Below, in pieces: positions 8,225 through 18,318 of a DNA stretch of 53,727 nucleotides. The notes beneath the pieces are model-generated. The model searched no databases and was not told the origin of the DNA. It saw only the letters and a list, made by a program, of their open reading frames with translations. The stretch lies in contig JAFWQQ010000025.1 of NCBI GenBank assembly GCA_017545165.1, positions 1 to 53,727 of the forward strand. The letters run 5' to 3'. The first letter of the stretch is position 1. Each line of letters opens with the position of its first letter. This DNA is from Oscillospiraceae bacterium (GTDB lineage Bacteria > Bacillota > Clostridia > Oscillospirales > Oscillospiraceae). Made by a program: the position numbers and the translations under genes.

Positions 8225-9544
8225 ATGAATTCCCTTGACGATATTTGGAAAGTCGTTCTGGAACAGCTGTCCCAAAAACTGACGCCCACCACCATCAAAG
8301 CCTGGTTTGCGGACTGCCGGCCCGTGGAAATCGAAAATTCCCGCCTGGTGATCTGCACCAAGTCCGACTTCAAGCGGGACATCATCAAAGACCGCTACAG
8401 CGAGATCGTGCAGGAGATCCTCTCCGATCTCTTTTCCTCCAAATTTGAGCTGCTGGTGCTGACGGAGGAGGAGCTGCCGGATTACGTATCCCCCAGGAGC
8501 GGAAACAGCGAACTGCCGGAGATGGAGGGCTATACCTTTGACCGCTTCATCGTGGGCAAGTCCAACGAATTCGCCCACGCCGCCGCCCTGGCCGTAGCCC
8601 AGAAGCCCGGGGAAAACTACAATCCCCTGTTTATCTACGGCAACTCCGGCCTGGGCAAGACCCACCTGCTGCTGGCCATCGGGCAGTATATCCACGCCAG
8701 CAACCCCGCTGCCAAGATCGCCTACGTGAAGGGGGACGAGTTCACCATCCAGATGGTCAAGGCCATCAAGGAGGGCACCGTGGACGACTTCCACACCCGC
8801 TACCGGGGCGTGGATCTGCTGCTGGTGGACGATATTCAGTTCATCGCCGGCAAGCGTGCCACCCAGGACGAGTTTTTCCACACCTTCAACAACATTTACG
8901 AGGCCGGGCACCAGATCGTCATCACCTCCGACCGGCCGCCGCTGGAGATGTCCCTGCTGGACGAGCGGCTGCGCACCCGCTTTGAGGGCGGCCTGATGGC
9001 GGACATTCAGCCTCCCGATCTGGAGACGCGCATGGCCATTGCCCGCAACAAGGCGGCCCAGCTGGGGCTGATCCTGACGGACGAGGTGGTCAGCTTCATC
9101 GCCAAGGAAATCACCGCCAACGTCCGGCAGCTGGAGGGCGTCATCAAGCGCCTCACAGCCTACACGGAGCTGCTGGGGGACACGCCCACCATTGAGACCG
9201 CCAAAAAGGCCATCGAGGACGTGATCCGGGACGGGGATTTCATTCCCACGCCGGAAAAGATCATCCGGGAAACCGCCAAATACTACAACATCCGGGAGGA
9301 GGAGCTCACCGGCCAAAGCCGCTCCAAGAATACTGTCATGGCCCGGCAGGTTTCCATGCACCTGATGCGCACCCTGACCAATCTGCCCCTCACCGCCATC
9401 GGCGAGCACCACGGCGGCCGCAACCACGCCACCGTGCTCTCGTCCATCCGCAAGGTGGAGGAGCTGCTGAAATCCGATCCCAATATGGCCGGCGTCATCC
9501 GGGACATCACCTCCAATATCACCACCAACACCGGCTCTCTGTAA
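8225..9544 (+). CDS. dnaA: Chromosomal replication initiator protein DnaA
   Basis: 439 residues, an AAA+ ATPase that binds DnaA boxes and melts the origin. Domain I is at about 1-85 (DDIWKVVLEQLSQKLTPTTI). Domain II is a very short linker. Domain III has Walker A GNSGLGKTHLL near 140 and Walker B LLLVDDIQFIAGK near 200. The domain IV signature GEHHGGRNHATVLSS is near the C-terminus. The start is ATG 8225 after GAGGTGAAAG; an in-frame upstream codon at 8177 lies next to the -10 box and is rejected. It heads the dnaA-dnaN-yaaA-recF-remB-gyrB-gyrA block, with oriC directly downstream. Confidence 0.97.
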   Translation: MNSLDDIWKVVLEQLSQKLTPTTIKAWFADCRPVEIENSRLVICTKSDFKRDIIKDRYSEIVQEILSDLFSSKFELLVLTEEELPDYVSPRSGNSELPEMEGYTFDRFIVGKSNEFAHAAALAVAQKPGENYNPLFIYGNSGLGKTHLLLAIGQYIHASNPAAKIAYVKGDEFTIQMVKAIKEGTVDDFHTRYRGVDLLLVDDIQFIAGKRATQDEFFHTFNNIYEAGHQIVITSDRPPLEMSLLDERLRTRFEGGLMADIQPPDLETRMAIARNKAAQLGLILTDEVVSFIAKEITANVRQLEGVIKRLTAYTELLGDTPTIETAKKAIEDVIRDGDFIPTPEKIIRETAKYYNIREEELTGQSRSKNTVMARQVSMHLMRTLTNLPLTAIGEHHGGRNHATVLSSIRKVEELLKSDPNMAGVIRDITSNITTNTGSL

Positions 9545-9745
9545 AGTTTGTTTTCCACATTTTTGCTGTGGAAAGTGAACAAAAAGATTGTGGAAAAAAC
9601 AGTCCCCTGTTTTTCTGTGGAAAGCGCGGTTTTCCTCCACATTTTTTTCCACAGCGGAAAGCCTTGCAGCGCCCGGCTTTTTCCGGCTTTTCCACAGAAC
9701 GGGCCCCTAATAACAAATAAATAAATCTATTTAGACTTATTCCTG
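9545..9745. other. oriC: Replication origin oriC (DnaA-box cluster and AT-rich tract)
   Basis: The dnaA-dnaN spacer holds exact TTTTCCACA boxes at 9551-9559, 9645-9653 and 9688-9696 (+) and 9589-9597 (-). CTTTCCACA variants lie at 9567-9575 and 9616-9624 (-), and a weaker TCCTCCACA is at 9633-9641. A strongly AT-rich tract (about 9704-9742, CTAATAACAAATAAATAAAT then TATTTAG) follows the last box and is the likely unwinding element. This is the standard Firmicutes layout. No protein-coding frame is credible here. Confidence 0.9.
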
Positions 9746-9775
9746 ACAGAAAGAGATTTTTGAGGAGGAACGACC

Positions 9776-10888
9776 ATGAAATTCACCTGCGAGAAAGGAC
9801 TGCTGCAGGCAGCCTGCGCCACCGCCTCCCGCGCCACCGCCTCCAAGAGCCCCATCCCCGCCCTGGAGGGCCTGCTGATCGAGGGCAGAGGGGACGTAAA
9901 AATCACCGGCTATGACCTGAAGGAGGGCATCTATACCAATATTCAGGCCGATGTGAGCCAGGGCGGCTCTATCGTGGTGGGCGCCCGCTTCTTCGGCGAG
10001 ATGATCCGCCGCATGCCCGATGGGATCGTGACCTTGTCCACGGACAGCAACAACAGCGTCAAGGTCAAGTGCGGCAAGAGCGAGTTCAATTTCATGGGCA
10101 TCAGCGCCGAGGACTATCCGGAAATGCCGGTGCTGGATCCCATCAACACCATTTCCCTGCCCCAGAAGATCCTGCGCAGCATGATCAACCAGACCATCTT
10201 CGCCGTGGCGGACACCGACGTGCGCCCCATCTACACCGGCACTCTCTTTGAGGTGGAGGGGAATCAGCTGACTCTGGTCTCCGTGGACGGTTATCGGCTG
10301 GCCAAGCGCTGCGAGAAGCTGGAGAGCGCCAGAATGGAGAACTGCAGCTTCGTGGTGCCCGGCTCCGCTCTGTCGGATATCGAGCGCATCTGCGGCGATA
10401 CCGAGGATCCGGTGGAGATTTCCGTAGGCGCCAAGCACATCTCCTTCCTTATCGGGGAGACCGTGGTCATCTCCCGGCGGCTGGAAGGGGAATTCCTCAA
10501 CTATAAGCGCTCCATTCCGGAGATGTTCCGAACCATCGTCACCGTGGACCGGGGCGAGATCATGTCCGTCATCGACCGGGTGGCCCTCATCATCAGCGAG
10601 AAAAACAGCAGCCCCGTGCGCATGACCTTCGGGGACGGCAGCATCGACTGCCTGTGCATGACCCCCTTCGGCAAGGCGGAGGACCTCTGCACCTGCGAGG
10701 GCAGCGGCAACGGGCTGGAGATCGGCTTCAACGACCGCTATCTGATGGACGCCCTGAAGGCCGCCGGCGCCGACGAGCTGCAGATTTGCCTGAACACCGC
10801 CTCCTCCCCCTCCGTGATCCGGGCCTCCGACGGCAGCGACGGCTTCACCTATATGATCCTGCCCGTGAGATTGAGAGCGGGAGAATGA
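9776..10888 (+). CDS. dnaN: DNA polymerase III beta subunit (sliding clamp)
   Basis: 370 residues in three clamp domains; it forms the ring that tethers DNA polymerase to DNA. Family features include KSPIPALEGLLIEGRGD near residue 22, the DYPEMPVLD stretch near 115, LVSVDGYRLAKR near 165 and the C-terminal YMILPVRL, the usual end of the clamp. ATG 9776 follows GAGGAGG. The final codons GAA-TGA merge with the first unit of a GAATGAAG tandem array. The element that follows separates dnaN from yaaA by about 200 bp, longer than usual. Confidence 0.97.
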   Translation: MKFTCEKGLLQAACATASRATASKSPIPALEGLLIEGRGDVKITGYDLKEGIYTNIQADVSQGGSIVVGARFFGEMIRRMPDGIVTLSTDSNNSVKVKCGKSEFNFMGISAEDYPEMPVLDPINTISLPQKILRSMINQTIFAVADTDVRPIYTGTLFEVEGNQLTLVSVDGYRLAKRCEKLESARMENCSFVVPGSALSDIERICGDTEDPVEISVGAKHISFLIGETVVISRRLEGEFLNYKRSIPEMFRTIVTVDRGEIMSVIDRVALIISEKNSSPVRMTFGDGSIDCLCMTPFGKAEDLCTCEGSGNGLEIGFNDRYLMDALKAAGADELQICLNTASSPSVIRASDGSDGFTYMILPVRLRAGE

Positions 10889-11085
10889 AGGAATGAAGGA
10901 ATGAAGGAATGAAGAAATGAAGGAATGAAGAAATGAAGGAATGAAGAAATGAAGGGTCCTTCGGACCAATTGTGGTGTGCCGCTGCGCGGCACGGATTAT
11001 AATTCATCGCCGAAGGCGATACCAATATTTCTTCATTAGGCGAAGCCGAGCTTCATTTCTTCATTAGCGAAGCGTCTTCATTATT
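10881..11085 (+). repeat. Structured GAATGAAG-type intergenic element (copy 1)
   Basis: About nine GAATGAAG/AAATGAAG octamers (10883-10955) are followed by hairpin GTGCCGC-TGC-GCGGCAC, a GGATTATAATTCA linker and hairpin TCGCC-GAA-GGCGA. Next come TACCAATATTT and a 3' arm of CTTCATT-type repeats complementary to the 5' array. The whole can fold as one long stem with internal hairpins. It begins in the dnaN stop codon and ends just before the yaaA ribosome-binding site. Confidence 0.85.
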
Positions 11086-11100
11086 TTGAAAGGTATTTTT

Positions 11101-11313
11101 ATGGAAAAGATCACTATCCAAACCGAATATATCAAGCTGGACGCGCTTTTGAAGTACGCGTCTCTGGTAGGCACCGGGGGCGAGGCGAAGATGGCCGTCG
11201 CCGAGGGCCTGGTGAAGGTCAACGGCGAGGTGTGCACCATGCGGGGCAAGAAGATCCGTCCCGGGGACACGGTGAGCTTCGACCGCTTCGAGCTTCTGGT
11301 GGAGCAGGCATGA
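11101..11313 (+). CDS. yaaA: S4-domain RNA-binding protein YaaA (RlbA)
   Basis: A 70-residue single S4 RNA-binding domain: [18 protein letters not shown], then [20 protein letters not shown]. It belongs to the small YaaA family always found between dnaN and recF in Firmicutes; a ribosome or RNA-related role is assumed from the domain. ATG 11101 is preferred to the TTG at 11086, since GAAAGG lies between them. Its stop overlaps the recF start (ATGA at 11310-11313), suggesting translational coupling. Confidence 0.93.
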   Translation: MEKITIQTEYIKLDALLKYASLVGTGGEAKMAVAEGLVKVNGEVCTMRGKKIRPGDTVSFDRFELLVEQA

Positions 11314-12413
11314 GAGTCAACAGGATCGCCCTGAACGGCTTTCGCAATTACGAGTGGGAGACGGCGGACTTTGCCCCCGGCACCAACGTGATCTGCGGGG
11401 CCAACGCCCAGGGAAAGACCAATCTGCTGGAGGCCGTATACATGCTCTCCTGCGGGCGCAGCTTCCGCACCCGCTATGACAGGGAGCTTCTCGGCTTCGG
11501 CTACAGCGAGGGACAGATCCTGGCGGAGATCTTCAGCCACGACCGGGACCAGACCGTGGACATCCGGCTGCGCGCCGGTCAGGCCAAGCGCATCACGGTC
11601 AACGGCGTGAAAAAAACCGCCGGGGAGCTGGCGGGCGCGGTGAACGTGGTGCTCTTCTGCCCGGACGATCTGAACCTCATCAAGGAGGGCGCGGCGGTGC
11701 GCCGGCGGCTGATGGACAACGCCATCTCCCAGATCCGCCCCCGCTACGCGGAGATTTTGACGGAGTTCAACCGGCTCTATGAGCACAAGACCCGGATCCT
11801 GCGGGACTGGCGGGAAAAGCCCAGTCTGCTGGACACCCTGGACGAGTTTTCCGACGGCATGGCCCGCTCTTCGGCCCAGCTGATCCGCTATCGGGCGGCT
11901 TACGCGGCCAGGCTCAACCAGGCGGCGCCGCCTATTCACCGGGAATTCTCCGGCAAGGGGGAGGAGCTGGCCATCGCCTATCAGACGGTGAGCACCGTGA
12001 AGGACCCCTGCGCCTCCGCCAGGGAGATCTATTACGACATCTGCGAGCACCAAGAGGCCCACCGCCAGGCGGAGCTGGACAGCGCCCAGTGCCTCACCGG
12101 CGCCCACAAGGACGATCTGGACATTCAGATCAATGGCCGCAGCGCCCGGAGCTTCGCCTCCCAGGGCCAGACCAGGACGGCGGCCCTGTCCATGAAGCTG
12201 GCTGAGCGGGAGATCCTCCACGCGGAGAGCGGGGAGATGCCCATCCTGCTGCTGGACGACGTGCTCTCCGAGCTGGATCAGAAGCGGCAGGAATTCGTCC
12301 TCAACCGCATCGGCGGCGGCCAGACCCTGATCACCTGCTGTGAGGACGCGGAAATCTCCCAGCGTACCGGCGGCCGGGTGCTGCTGGTGGAAAAGGGGCG
12401 GATCCGCGGATGA
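11310..12413 (+). CDS. recF: DNA replication and repair protein RecF
   Basis: 367 residues. An SMC-like ABC ATPase that loads RecA on gapped DNA in the RecFOR pathway. It starts [16 protein letters not shown], has Walker [18 protein letters not shown] near residue 31, and the ABC signature [16 protein letters not shown] near 283. The Walker B/D-loop segment is [16 protein letters not shown] near 312. ATG 11310 overlaps the yaaA stop and its own stop overlaps remB by ATGA, so the three genes are tightly coupled. The longer in-frame reading from 11232 lies inside yaaA and is rejected. Confidence 0.97.
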   Translation: MRVNRIALNGFRNYEWETADFAPGTNVICGANAQGKTNLLEAVYMLSCGRSFRTRYDRELLGFGYSEGQILAEIFSHDRDQTVDIRLRAGQAKRITVNGVKKTAGELAGAVNVVLFCPDDLNLIKEGAAVRRRLMDNAISQIRPRYAEILTEFNRLYEHKTRILRDWREKPSLLDTLDEFSDGMARSSAQLIRYRAAYAARLNQAAPPIHREFSGKGEELAIAYQTVSTVKDPCASAREIYYDICEHQEAHRQAELDSAQCLTGAHKDDLDIQINGRSARSFASQGQTRTAALSMKLAEREILHAESGEMPILLLDDVLSELDQKRQEFVLNRIGGGQTLITCCEDAEISQRTGGRVLLVEKGRIRG

Positions 12414-12679
12414 AATACCTGCATCTCGGCAAGGGCACTCTGGTGCGGGACGATGAAGTCCTGGGCATTTTCGACCTGGATATCACCTCCCAGAGCCACC
12501 TGACGCGAAAATTCCTCTCCATGGCGGACAAGGCGGGCAAGGTCGTCAACGCCGCCGAGGATATCCCCAAGTCCTTTGTGCTGTGCGAAGCCAAAGGCCG
12601 GACCCGGGTCTATCTGAGCCAGATGGCCAGCGCCACGCTGCTGAAGCGCGCCGAGGAGCGGACCCAGGTCACAGAGTAA
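12410..12679 (+). CDS. remB: DUF370/RemA-family matrix regulator RemB (YaaB)
   Basis: An 89-residue DUF370 protein, starting [19 protein letters not shown] with SFVLCEAKGRTRVYLSQM near residue 60. It corresponds to yaaB/remB, which follows recF in Bacillus. RemA/RemB proteins there are DNA-binding regulators of extracellular-matrix genes; that role is carried over by family. The start overlaps the recF stop (12410-12413). Compared with short RemB proteins it has an Arg/Glu-rich tail (KRAEERTQVTE). Confidence 0.88.
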   Translation: MKYLHLGKGTLVRDDEVLGIFDLDITSQSHLTRKFLSMADKAGKVVNAAEDIPKSFVLCEAKGRTRVYLSQMASATLLKRAEERTQVTE

Positions 12680-12955
12680 GAGAATCGTTCCGTCCTCCCG
12701 TCAAAGGGAGGAGTTCAGAGGGGGAACGCCTCTGATTTTCGCCTCGCAAGGCGAAAACAAAATAAAAATCTGTTTTTGACGGGGCTTTGCCTCGGCAAAA
12801 ACTCCCTGAGCCGAGCATGGCGACGCGCGGGAAACGTGCGACGATCCAAGCTCTGCTGCGAGGCCTCGCGCCGACCAACCGAAGGGCGATCAGCGCGAGT
12901 ATCCCTTCCTTGTTTCGCCCGTCAGGGCTGAACAAGGAACAGTTTTGGAGGAACT
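12680..12955 (+). other. remB-gyrB intergenic region with hairpins
   Basis: 276 bp without a credible gene. It contains hairpin TTTTCGCCT-CGCA-AGGCGAAAA (12736-12757) with A/T-rich flanks, a plausible terminator or attenuator. An imperfect hairpin near 12687-12727 pairs GTTCC with GGAAC and CCTCCC with GGGAGG. No convincing -35/-10 for gyrB was found. The gyrB ribosome-binding site is GGAGG shortly before 12956. Confidence 0.6.
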
Positions 12956-14887
12956 ATGGCAGACATTACGGAAAAAGTAACCCAGGAATACGACGCCTCT
13001 CAGATCCAGGTGCTGGAGGGGCTGGAAGCGGTGCGCAAGCGGCCGGGCATGTATATCGGCTCCACCTCTTCCTCGGGCCTGCATCACCTGGTCTATGAGA
13101 TCGTGGACAACTCCATCGACGAGGCCCTGGCGGGCTTCTGCACCCATATCGAGGTGAGCATCGAGGAGGGGGACGTGATCCGCGTCAGCGACAACGGCCG
13201 CGGCATCCCCGTGGACACCCAGGAGCAGACCGGAAAGTCCGCCCTGGAGGTGGTCTTCACCGTGCTCCACGCCGGCGGCAAGTTCGGCGGCGGGGGCTAC
13301 AAGGTCTCCGGCGGCCTCCACGGCGTGGGCGCCAGCGTGGTCAACGCCCTCTCCGAGTGGCTGGAGGTCCAGGTCCACAAGGACGGGAAGATCCACCAGA
13401 TGCGCTTCAGCCGGGGAGACATCACCCAGCCCATCACCGTGGTGGGCGAGACCGAGCGCACCGGCACCGTGGTCCGCTTCAAGCCGGATCCGGAGATGTT
13501 CGACGACACGGAATACGACTATGACATCCTGCACACCCGCATGCGGGAGCAGGCCTTCCTCAACGGCGGCCTCACCATAACCCTGGCCGACCAACGCCCG
13601 GGCCGGGAGCAGAGCGAGACCATGTGCTACGAGGGCGGCATCCGGGAGTTCGTGCGCTACCTGAACAAGCACAAGAACCCTATCCACGACGAGGTCATCT
13701 ACCTCTCCGGCGCCAAGGGGGACGCTGTAGCGGAGATTGCCCTGCAGTACAATGACGGCTTCAACGAGACCCTGGTCTCCTTCGCCAACGACATCCACAC
13801 CCCCGAGGGCGGCATGCACGAGACCGGCTTCAAGACCGCGCTGACCCGGGTCATCAACACCTACGGCCAGAAGAACAACATCATCAAGGGGGACGACAAG
13901 GTCTCCGGCGAGGACGTGCGGGAGGGCATCTCCGCCGTCATCTCCGTGAAGCTGCCCGAGGCCCAGTTCGAGGGCCAGACCAAGCAGAAGCTGGGCAACG
14001 CCTACATCCGCACCCTGGTGGACGGCATCGTCAACGACCAGCTGGCGGTGTACTTCGAGGAACACCCCCAGGCGGCCAAGGCCATCCTGGAGAAGGCCAT
14101 GATGGCCAACCGGGCACGGGAAGCCGCGCGGAAGGCCCGGGAATCCGTCCGGCGCAAGACCGGGCTGGAGAGCGGCCAGATGCCAGACAAGCTGCAGGAC
14201 TGCAACGAGCGGGACCCCTCGCTGTGCGAGATCTACATCGTGGAGGGCGACTCCGCCGCCGGCTCCGCCATCCAGGGACGGGACAGCCGCTTCCAGGCCA
14301 TCCTGGCCATGTGGGGCAAGATGCTGAACGTGGAGAAGGCCCGGGCTGACAAGATCTACGGCAACGACAAGCTCTATCCCCTGATCGTGGCCCTGGGGGC
14401 CGGCATCGGGGACGAGTTCAATATGGAAAAGCTCCGCTATCACAAGATCATCATCATGGCCGATGCTGACGTGGACGGCAGCCACATCCGGACCCTGCTG
14501 CTGACCTTCTTCTTCCGCTATATGCGGCCCCTCATCGAAAACGGCTATGTCTACTCCGCCGTGCCGCCCCTCTACAAGCTGCAGCGGGGCAAACAGCAGC
14601 GGGTGGCCTATTCCGACGAGCAGCGGGATGCGATCAGCGCCGAAATGCGGGGCGACAACCCCAACGTGAAGATCGACATCTCCCGCTTCAAAGGCCTGGG
14701 CGAGATGGACCCCCACGAGCTGTGGGAGACCACCATGGACCCGGAAAAGCGCTCCCTGCGCCGCATCACCCTGAACGACGCCATCCTGGCCGACCAGGTC
14801 TTCACCGTGCTCATGGGCGAAGAGGTGGAGCCGAGACGGGACTGGATCGAGCAGAACGCAAAATACGTGGTGAATTTGGATATTTAA
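12956..14887 (+). CDS. gyrB: DNA gyrase subunit B
   Basis: 643 residues. ATPase subunit of gyrase (GHKL plus transducer plus TOPRIM domains). It has [17 protein letters not shown] near residue 18, [13 protein letters not shown] near 48, DNGRGIPVD near 80 and [15 protein letters not shown] near 118. The TOPRIM block has [11 protein letters not shown] near 427 and [16 protein letters not shown] near 503. The ending is ARYVVNLDI-like, with no large C-terminal insert. Pairing with gyrA 145 bp downstream, and the GyrA box in that partner, distinguishes it from ParE. ATG 12956 follows GGAGGAAC. A repeat element separates it from gyrA. Confidence 0.97.
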   Translation: MADITEKVTQEYDASQIQVLEGLEAVRKRPGMYIGSTSSSGLHHLVYEIVDNSIDEALAGFCTHIEVSIEEGDVIRVSDNGRGIPVDTQEQTGKSALEVVFTVLHAGGKFGGGGYKVSGGLHGVGASVVNALSEWLEVQVHKDGKIHQMRFSRGDITQPITVVGETERTGTVVRFKPDPEMFDDTEYDYDILHTRMREQAFLNGGLTITLADQRPGREQSETMCYEGGIREFVRYLNKHKNPIHDEVIYLSGAKGDAVAEIALQYNDGFNETLVSFANDIHTPEGGMHETGFKTALTRVINTYGQKNNIIKGDDKVSGEDVREGISAVISVKLPEAQFEGQTKQKLGNAYIRTLVDGIVNDQLAVYFEEHPQAAKAILEKAMMANRAREAARKARESVRRKTGLESGQMPDKLQDCNERDPSLCEIYIVEGDSAAGSAIQGRDSRFQAILAMWGKMLNVEKARADKIYGNDKLYPLIVALGAGIGDEFNMEKLRYHKIIIMADADVDGSHIRTLLLTFFFRYMRPLIENGYVYSAVPPLYKLQRGKQQRVAYSDEQRDAISAEMRGDNPNVKIDISRFKGLGEMDPHELWETTMDPEKRSLRRITLNDAILADQVFTVLMGEEVEPRRDWIEQNAKYVVNLDI

Positions 14888-15018
14888 TGAATACTGAAAA
14901 CTGAAGAATGAATACAGAAGAATTATTGTATCACGCCGAAGGCGTGATGAATGAAAATTCGTCGCCGAAGGCGACACCATAATTATTCATTATTCATTAT
15001 TCATTTTTCATTCTTCAT
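14884..15018 (+). repeat. Structured intergenic element (copy 2) between gyrB and gyrA
   Basis: It starts at the gyrB stop with degenerate GAATGAATAC/GAAGAATGAA units. Hairpins ATCACGCC-GAA-GGCGTGAT and GTCGCC-GAA-GGCGAC follow, then ACCATAATTATT and three TTATTCA heptamers with TTCATTCTTCATT. It ends six bases before GGAGG of gyrA. The core ACACCATAATT matches copies 4 and 5 closely. Confidence 0.85.
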
Positions 15019-15032
15019 TTCCGGAGGATATT

Positions 15033-17534
15033 ATGGCACATAAACGAGACTACAAACCCGAGGATATCGCCTTCCCCAACCAGGTGATCACCGAGTCGGA
15101 GCTGGTGCAGGAGATGCAGACCAGCTATATCGACTACGCCATGTCCGTCATCGTGGGCCGGGCCCTGCCCGACGTGCGGGACGGGCTGAAGCCGGTGCAC
15201 CGGCGCATTCTCTATACCATGTACGAGGGCAACCTGACCTCGGACAAGCCCTTCAAGAAGTCCGCCACCTGCGTGGGCGACGTACTGGGTCACTACCATC
15301 CCCACGGCGACGCCTCCGTGTACGACGCCATGGTGCGTCTGGCCCAGGACTTCTCCATGCGCTATATGCTGGTGGACGGCCACGGCAACTTCGGCTCCGT
15401 GGACGGGGATCCCCCCGCCGCCTACCGCTATACCGAGGCCAGACTCTCCAAGATCTCCAACGAGATGCTGCGGGATATCGACAAGGAGACCGTGGACTGG
15501 GACCCCAACTTCGACGAGAGCCGGAAGGAGCCCCGGGTGCTCCCCTCCCGCTTCCCGAACCTGCTGGTCAACGGCTCCAGCGGCATCGCCGTGGGCATGG
15601 CCACCAATATCCCGCCCCACAACCTGCGGGAGGTCATCAACGCCTGCGTCTGCGTGCTGGACGATCCCGAGGCCACGCTCTATGACCTGATGCAGCACAT
15701 CACCGGGCCGGATTTCCCCACCCGGGGCATCATCATGGGCCGCAGCGGCATCCGCCAGGCCTACGCCACCGGCCGGGGCAAGGTGGTGGTCCGGGCCCGG
15801 ACCGAGTTTGAGGAGCACGGCCAGGGCCGCACCCGCATCATCGTGACGGAGCTGCCCTATCAGGTCAACAAGCGCCAGCTCATCAAGAACATCGCCGACC
15901 AGGTGCGGGAGAAGCGCCTGGAGGGCATCTCCGACCTGCGGGACGAGACGGACCGCAACGGCATGCGCATGGTCATCGAGCTGAAGCGGGACGCCAATCC
16001 CCAGGTGGTGCTGAACCGGCTTTTCGCCCAGACCCAGCTCCAGACCAGCTTTTCCATCAACATGCTGGCCCTGGTGAACAACCAGAGCCAGCCCAAGATC
16101 CTGTCCCTGCGGCATATCCTGGACGAGTATCTCACGTTCCAGGAGGAGGTCATCGTCCGCCGCACCCGCTACGACCTGCGCAAGGCCGAGGAGCGGGCCC
16201 ACCTGCTGGAGGGCCTGCTGATCGCCCAGGACAATATCGACGAGGTCATCCGTATCATCCGCAGCAGCTACGACGACGCCAAGCAGAACCTGATGGAGCG
16301 CTTCAAGCTGTCCGATGTGCAGGCCCAGGCCATCTGCGACATGCGCCTCATCGCCCTGCAGGGCCTGAACCGGGAGAAGCTGGAGCAGGAGTACAAGGAT
16401 CTGGAGGTCAAGATCGCCTATTACAAGGAGCTGCTGGCGGATCCGGAGAAGATCAAGGCCGTCCTCAAGGACGAGCTTTTGCAGCTGCGGGACAAGTACG
16501 GCGACGAGCGCCGCACCGAGATCCAGGACGTGGAGGATGAGATCGACATGGAGGATCTCATCGAGGAGGAGGAGTGCGTCTTCACCCTGACCCACGGCGG
16601 CTATATCAAGCGTCTGCCGGTCAGCGAGTACCGGACCCAGGGCCGGGGCGGCAAGGGCATCCGGGCCATGGCCACCAAGGAGGAGGACTATGTGGACACG
16701 GTGTTCACCGCCTCCACCCACGACCATATCCTCTTCTTCACCAGCAAGGGCAAGGTCTTTATCAAGAAAGGCTACAATATTCCCGAGGCGGGACGGAACG
16801 CAAGGGGCGCCAATATCATCAATATCATACAGATCGACGCCGGCGAGAAGGTCAGCGCCATGATCCGGGGCCGCGGCCTGGAGGAGGAGAACTATCTCTT
16901 CTTCGTCACCCGCAAGGGCACCGTCAAGCGCATGAGCCAGGGAGCCCTGCGCAACATCCGCTCCAACGGCATCCGGGCCCTGAACCTGGACGAGGGGGAC
17001 GAGCTCATCACCGTGCTGCAGACCATGGGGGACGAGAACATCCTCATCGCCACCCACGACGGCATGTCCGTCTGCTTCGACGAAAACGACGTGCGCCCCA
17101 TGGGCCGCACCGCCGTTGGCGTCCGGGGCATCCGCCTGCGCCCCGGCGACTATGTGGTGGGCGCCGGCAGCACCTACGGCGGCGAGGCCCTGCTCTCCAT
17201 CACGGAGAAGGGCTACGGCAAGCGCACCGCCGTGGAGGAGTACAGCGTCCACGGCCGGGGCGGTCTGGGCATCCGCAACTACAACGTCACCGAGCGCACC
17301 GGCCCCGTGGCCGACGTGAAGATGGTCAATCCCGGCGAGGATCTTCTGGTCATCTCTGACGACGGCACCATCATTCGCATGGCGGTGGACAACATCTCCC
17401 TGCTGGGCCGGGCCACCCAGGGCGTGCGGGTCATGCGCCTGATGGAGGGCAGCCGGGTCATCTCCATCGAGAAGACCGGACGCGTGGTGGAAGAGGCCGC
17501 CGAGACCGAGACCGAGGGCGGCGAAGAAGAATAA
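15033..17534 (+). CDS. gyrA: DNA gyrase subunit A
   Basis: 833 residues. DNA cleavage/rejoining subunit of gyrase. It has [20 protein letters not shown] near residue 29, [18 protein letters not shown] near 80 (the quinolone-determining region) and [13 protein letters not shown] near 130 with the catalytic tyrosine. The C-terminal beta-pinwheel carries the GyrA box QGRGGKG near 536, required for supercoiling and absent from ParC. It ends in an acidic tail (TETEGGEEE). ATG 15033 follows GGAGG. It is probably cotranscribed with gyrB and the short downstream membrane gene. Confidence 0.97.
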   Translation: MAHKRDYKPEDIAFPNQVITESELVQEMQTSYIDYAMSVIVGRALPDVRDGLKPVHRRILYTMYEGNLTSDKPFKKSATCVGDVLGHYHPHGDASVYDAMVRLAQDFSMRYMLVDGHGNFGSVDGDPPAAYRYTEARLSKISNEMLRDIDKETVDWDPNFDESRKEPRVLPSRFPNLLVNGSSGIAVGMATNIPPHNLREVINACVCVLDDPEATLYDLMQHITGPDFPTRGIIMGRSGIRQAYATGRGKVVVRARTEFEEHGQGRTRIIVTELPYQVNKRQLIKNIADQVREKRLEGISDLRDETDRNGMRMVIELKRDANPQVVLNRLFAQTQLQTSFSINMLALVNNQSQPKILSLRHILDEYLTFQEEVIVRRTRYDLRKAEERAHLLEGLLIAQDNIDEVIRIIRSSYDDAKQNLMERFKLSDVQAQAICDMRLIALQGLNREKLEQEYKDLEVKIAYYKELLADPEKIKAVLKDELLQLRDKYGDERRTEIQDVEDEIDMEDLIEEEECVFTLTHGGYIKRLPVSEYRTQGRGGKGIRAMATKEEDYVDTVFTASTHDHILFFTSKGKVFIKKGYNIPEAGRNARGANIINIIQIDAGEKVSAMIRGRGLEEENYLFFVTRKGTVKRMSQGALRNIRSNGIRALNLDEGDELITVLQTMGDENILIATHDGMSVCFDENDVRPMGRTAVGVRGIRLRPGDYVVGAGSTYGGEALLSITEKGYGKRTAVEEYSVHGRGGLGIRNYNVTERTGPVADVKMVNPGEDLLVISDDGTIIRMAVDNISLLGRATQGVRVMRLMEGSRVISIEKTGRVVEEAAETETEGGEEE

Positions 17535-17564
17535 ACCGAGCAAAGACGAAAAGGAGGAGCGCAT

Positions 17565-17918
17565 ATGGAAGGCCTTGTAGTATTGATCCTGGTATTTTGG
17601 GTCCTGCCGGCCATTCTTAAGAAGGCCAAGGGCAAGCAGCAGAGCCAGCAGAAGAGCGGGCAAAACGCCCGGGCCGCCGCCCAGCGGCGGACGCCGACCG
17701 TGGAGCTGCACAGGCCCGCGCCGTCGATGAATCGCGCGGCCCACCGGCAGTTTACCGTGCCGGACGCTCCCTGCATCGTCTGCGAGAACACCGGGGAGGA
17801 CCACTTTCAGCGGGATAAGGCCCGCCGGATCGCCCAGCTGGACGAGTGGCTGAAAAACGGCCTCATCGACCGCAAGGAGTACCTGGTGCTGAAGGACCGC
17901 TACCAGCGGGGGATCTAA
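17565..17918 (+). CDS. Small membrane protein with C-terminal SHOCT-like motif
   Basis: 117 residues, function unknown. It has one N-terminal membrane segment (about 3-18, GLVVLILVFWVLPAI), a basic Gln/Ala/Arg-rich linker (20-45) and a short segment with a CIVC pair near residue 69. The C-terminal helical motif (about 85-117) reads RIAQLDEWLKNGLIDRKEYL. This is SHOCT-like (short C-terminal domain linking helices in many bacterial membrane proteins). ATG 17565 has AAAAGGAGGAGC upstream and lies 30 bp after gyrA, so cotranscription is likely. The SHOCT assignment is by pattern only. Confidence 0.72.
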   Translation: MEGLVVLILVFWVLPAILKKAKGKQQSQQKSGQNARAAAQRRTPTVELHRPAPSMNRAAHRQFTVPDAPCIVCENTGEDHFQRDKARRIAQLDEWLKNGLIDRKEYLVLKDRYQRGI

Positions 17919-18318
17919 AGGAATGAAGGAATGAAGGAATGAAGGAATGAAGGAATGAAGGAATGAAAACCCCTTCCGGCCTCGCCGCAAGCGGCTCAGC
18001 AGCTGTCCGCCTTGCGGTACCCGAAAAATGCTGCGGGCGTACGCTCTTCCTTGCATTTTTCGACCGCTGCGGAAATTCCGGGCTCGCTTCATCTGCCACC
18101 GGCAGCGCGAGCCCGCAATTCCCCCAAAGGGGGAGGCAAGACGCGGCCTTGTTTCCCGAGAGGGAGGCAAGAGGCGGCCTTGCTTCCCCCTTAGGGGGAA
18201 GTCCCCAGTGCGCACACTGGGGAATAGGGGGAATTTCAATCCGTCGCGCAGCGACACCACAATTTCTTCATTTCTTCACTAGCGAAGCGTCTTCATTTCT
18301 TCATTCGCAAAGCGAGCT
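17917..18318 (+). repeat. Composite intergenic repeat region (copy 3) between convergent genes
   Basis: About 400 bp without a gene. It begins at the stop of the SHOCT-like gene with six GGAATGAA octamers (17920-17966) and a GCCGCAAGCGGC hairpin. Then come GGGGGAGGCAAGACGCGGCC-type units and a CCCCAGTG-CGCA-CACTGGGG hairpin (18203-18222). It ends with GTCGCG-CA-GCGAC, ACCACAATTTC and CTTCATT-type repeats reaching the gltX stop. It looks like a type-B element with another repeat family inserted. Confidence 0.75.
18203..18222. repeat. CCCCAGTG hairpin repeat
   Basis: Eight-base stem CCCCAGTG/CACTGGGG with loop CGCA. Identical copies lie at 29504-29523 and 29680-29699, and an inverted, slightly diverged copy at 21159-21177. 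Confidence 0.85.

Noticed and set aside
12780-12950. Short plus-strand ORF upstream of gyrB
   Set aside because: No ribosome-binding site, no recognisable domain, and it overlaps the gyrB start region.
15015-18260. 1081-residue minus-strand ORF opposite gyrA
   Set aside because: A shadow of gyrA caused by high GC; low-complexity His/Val/Leu/Asp composition and no motifs.
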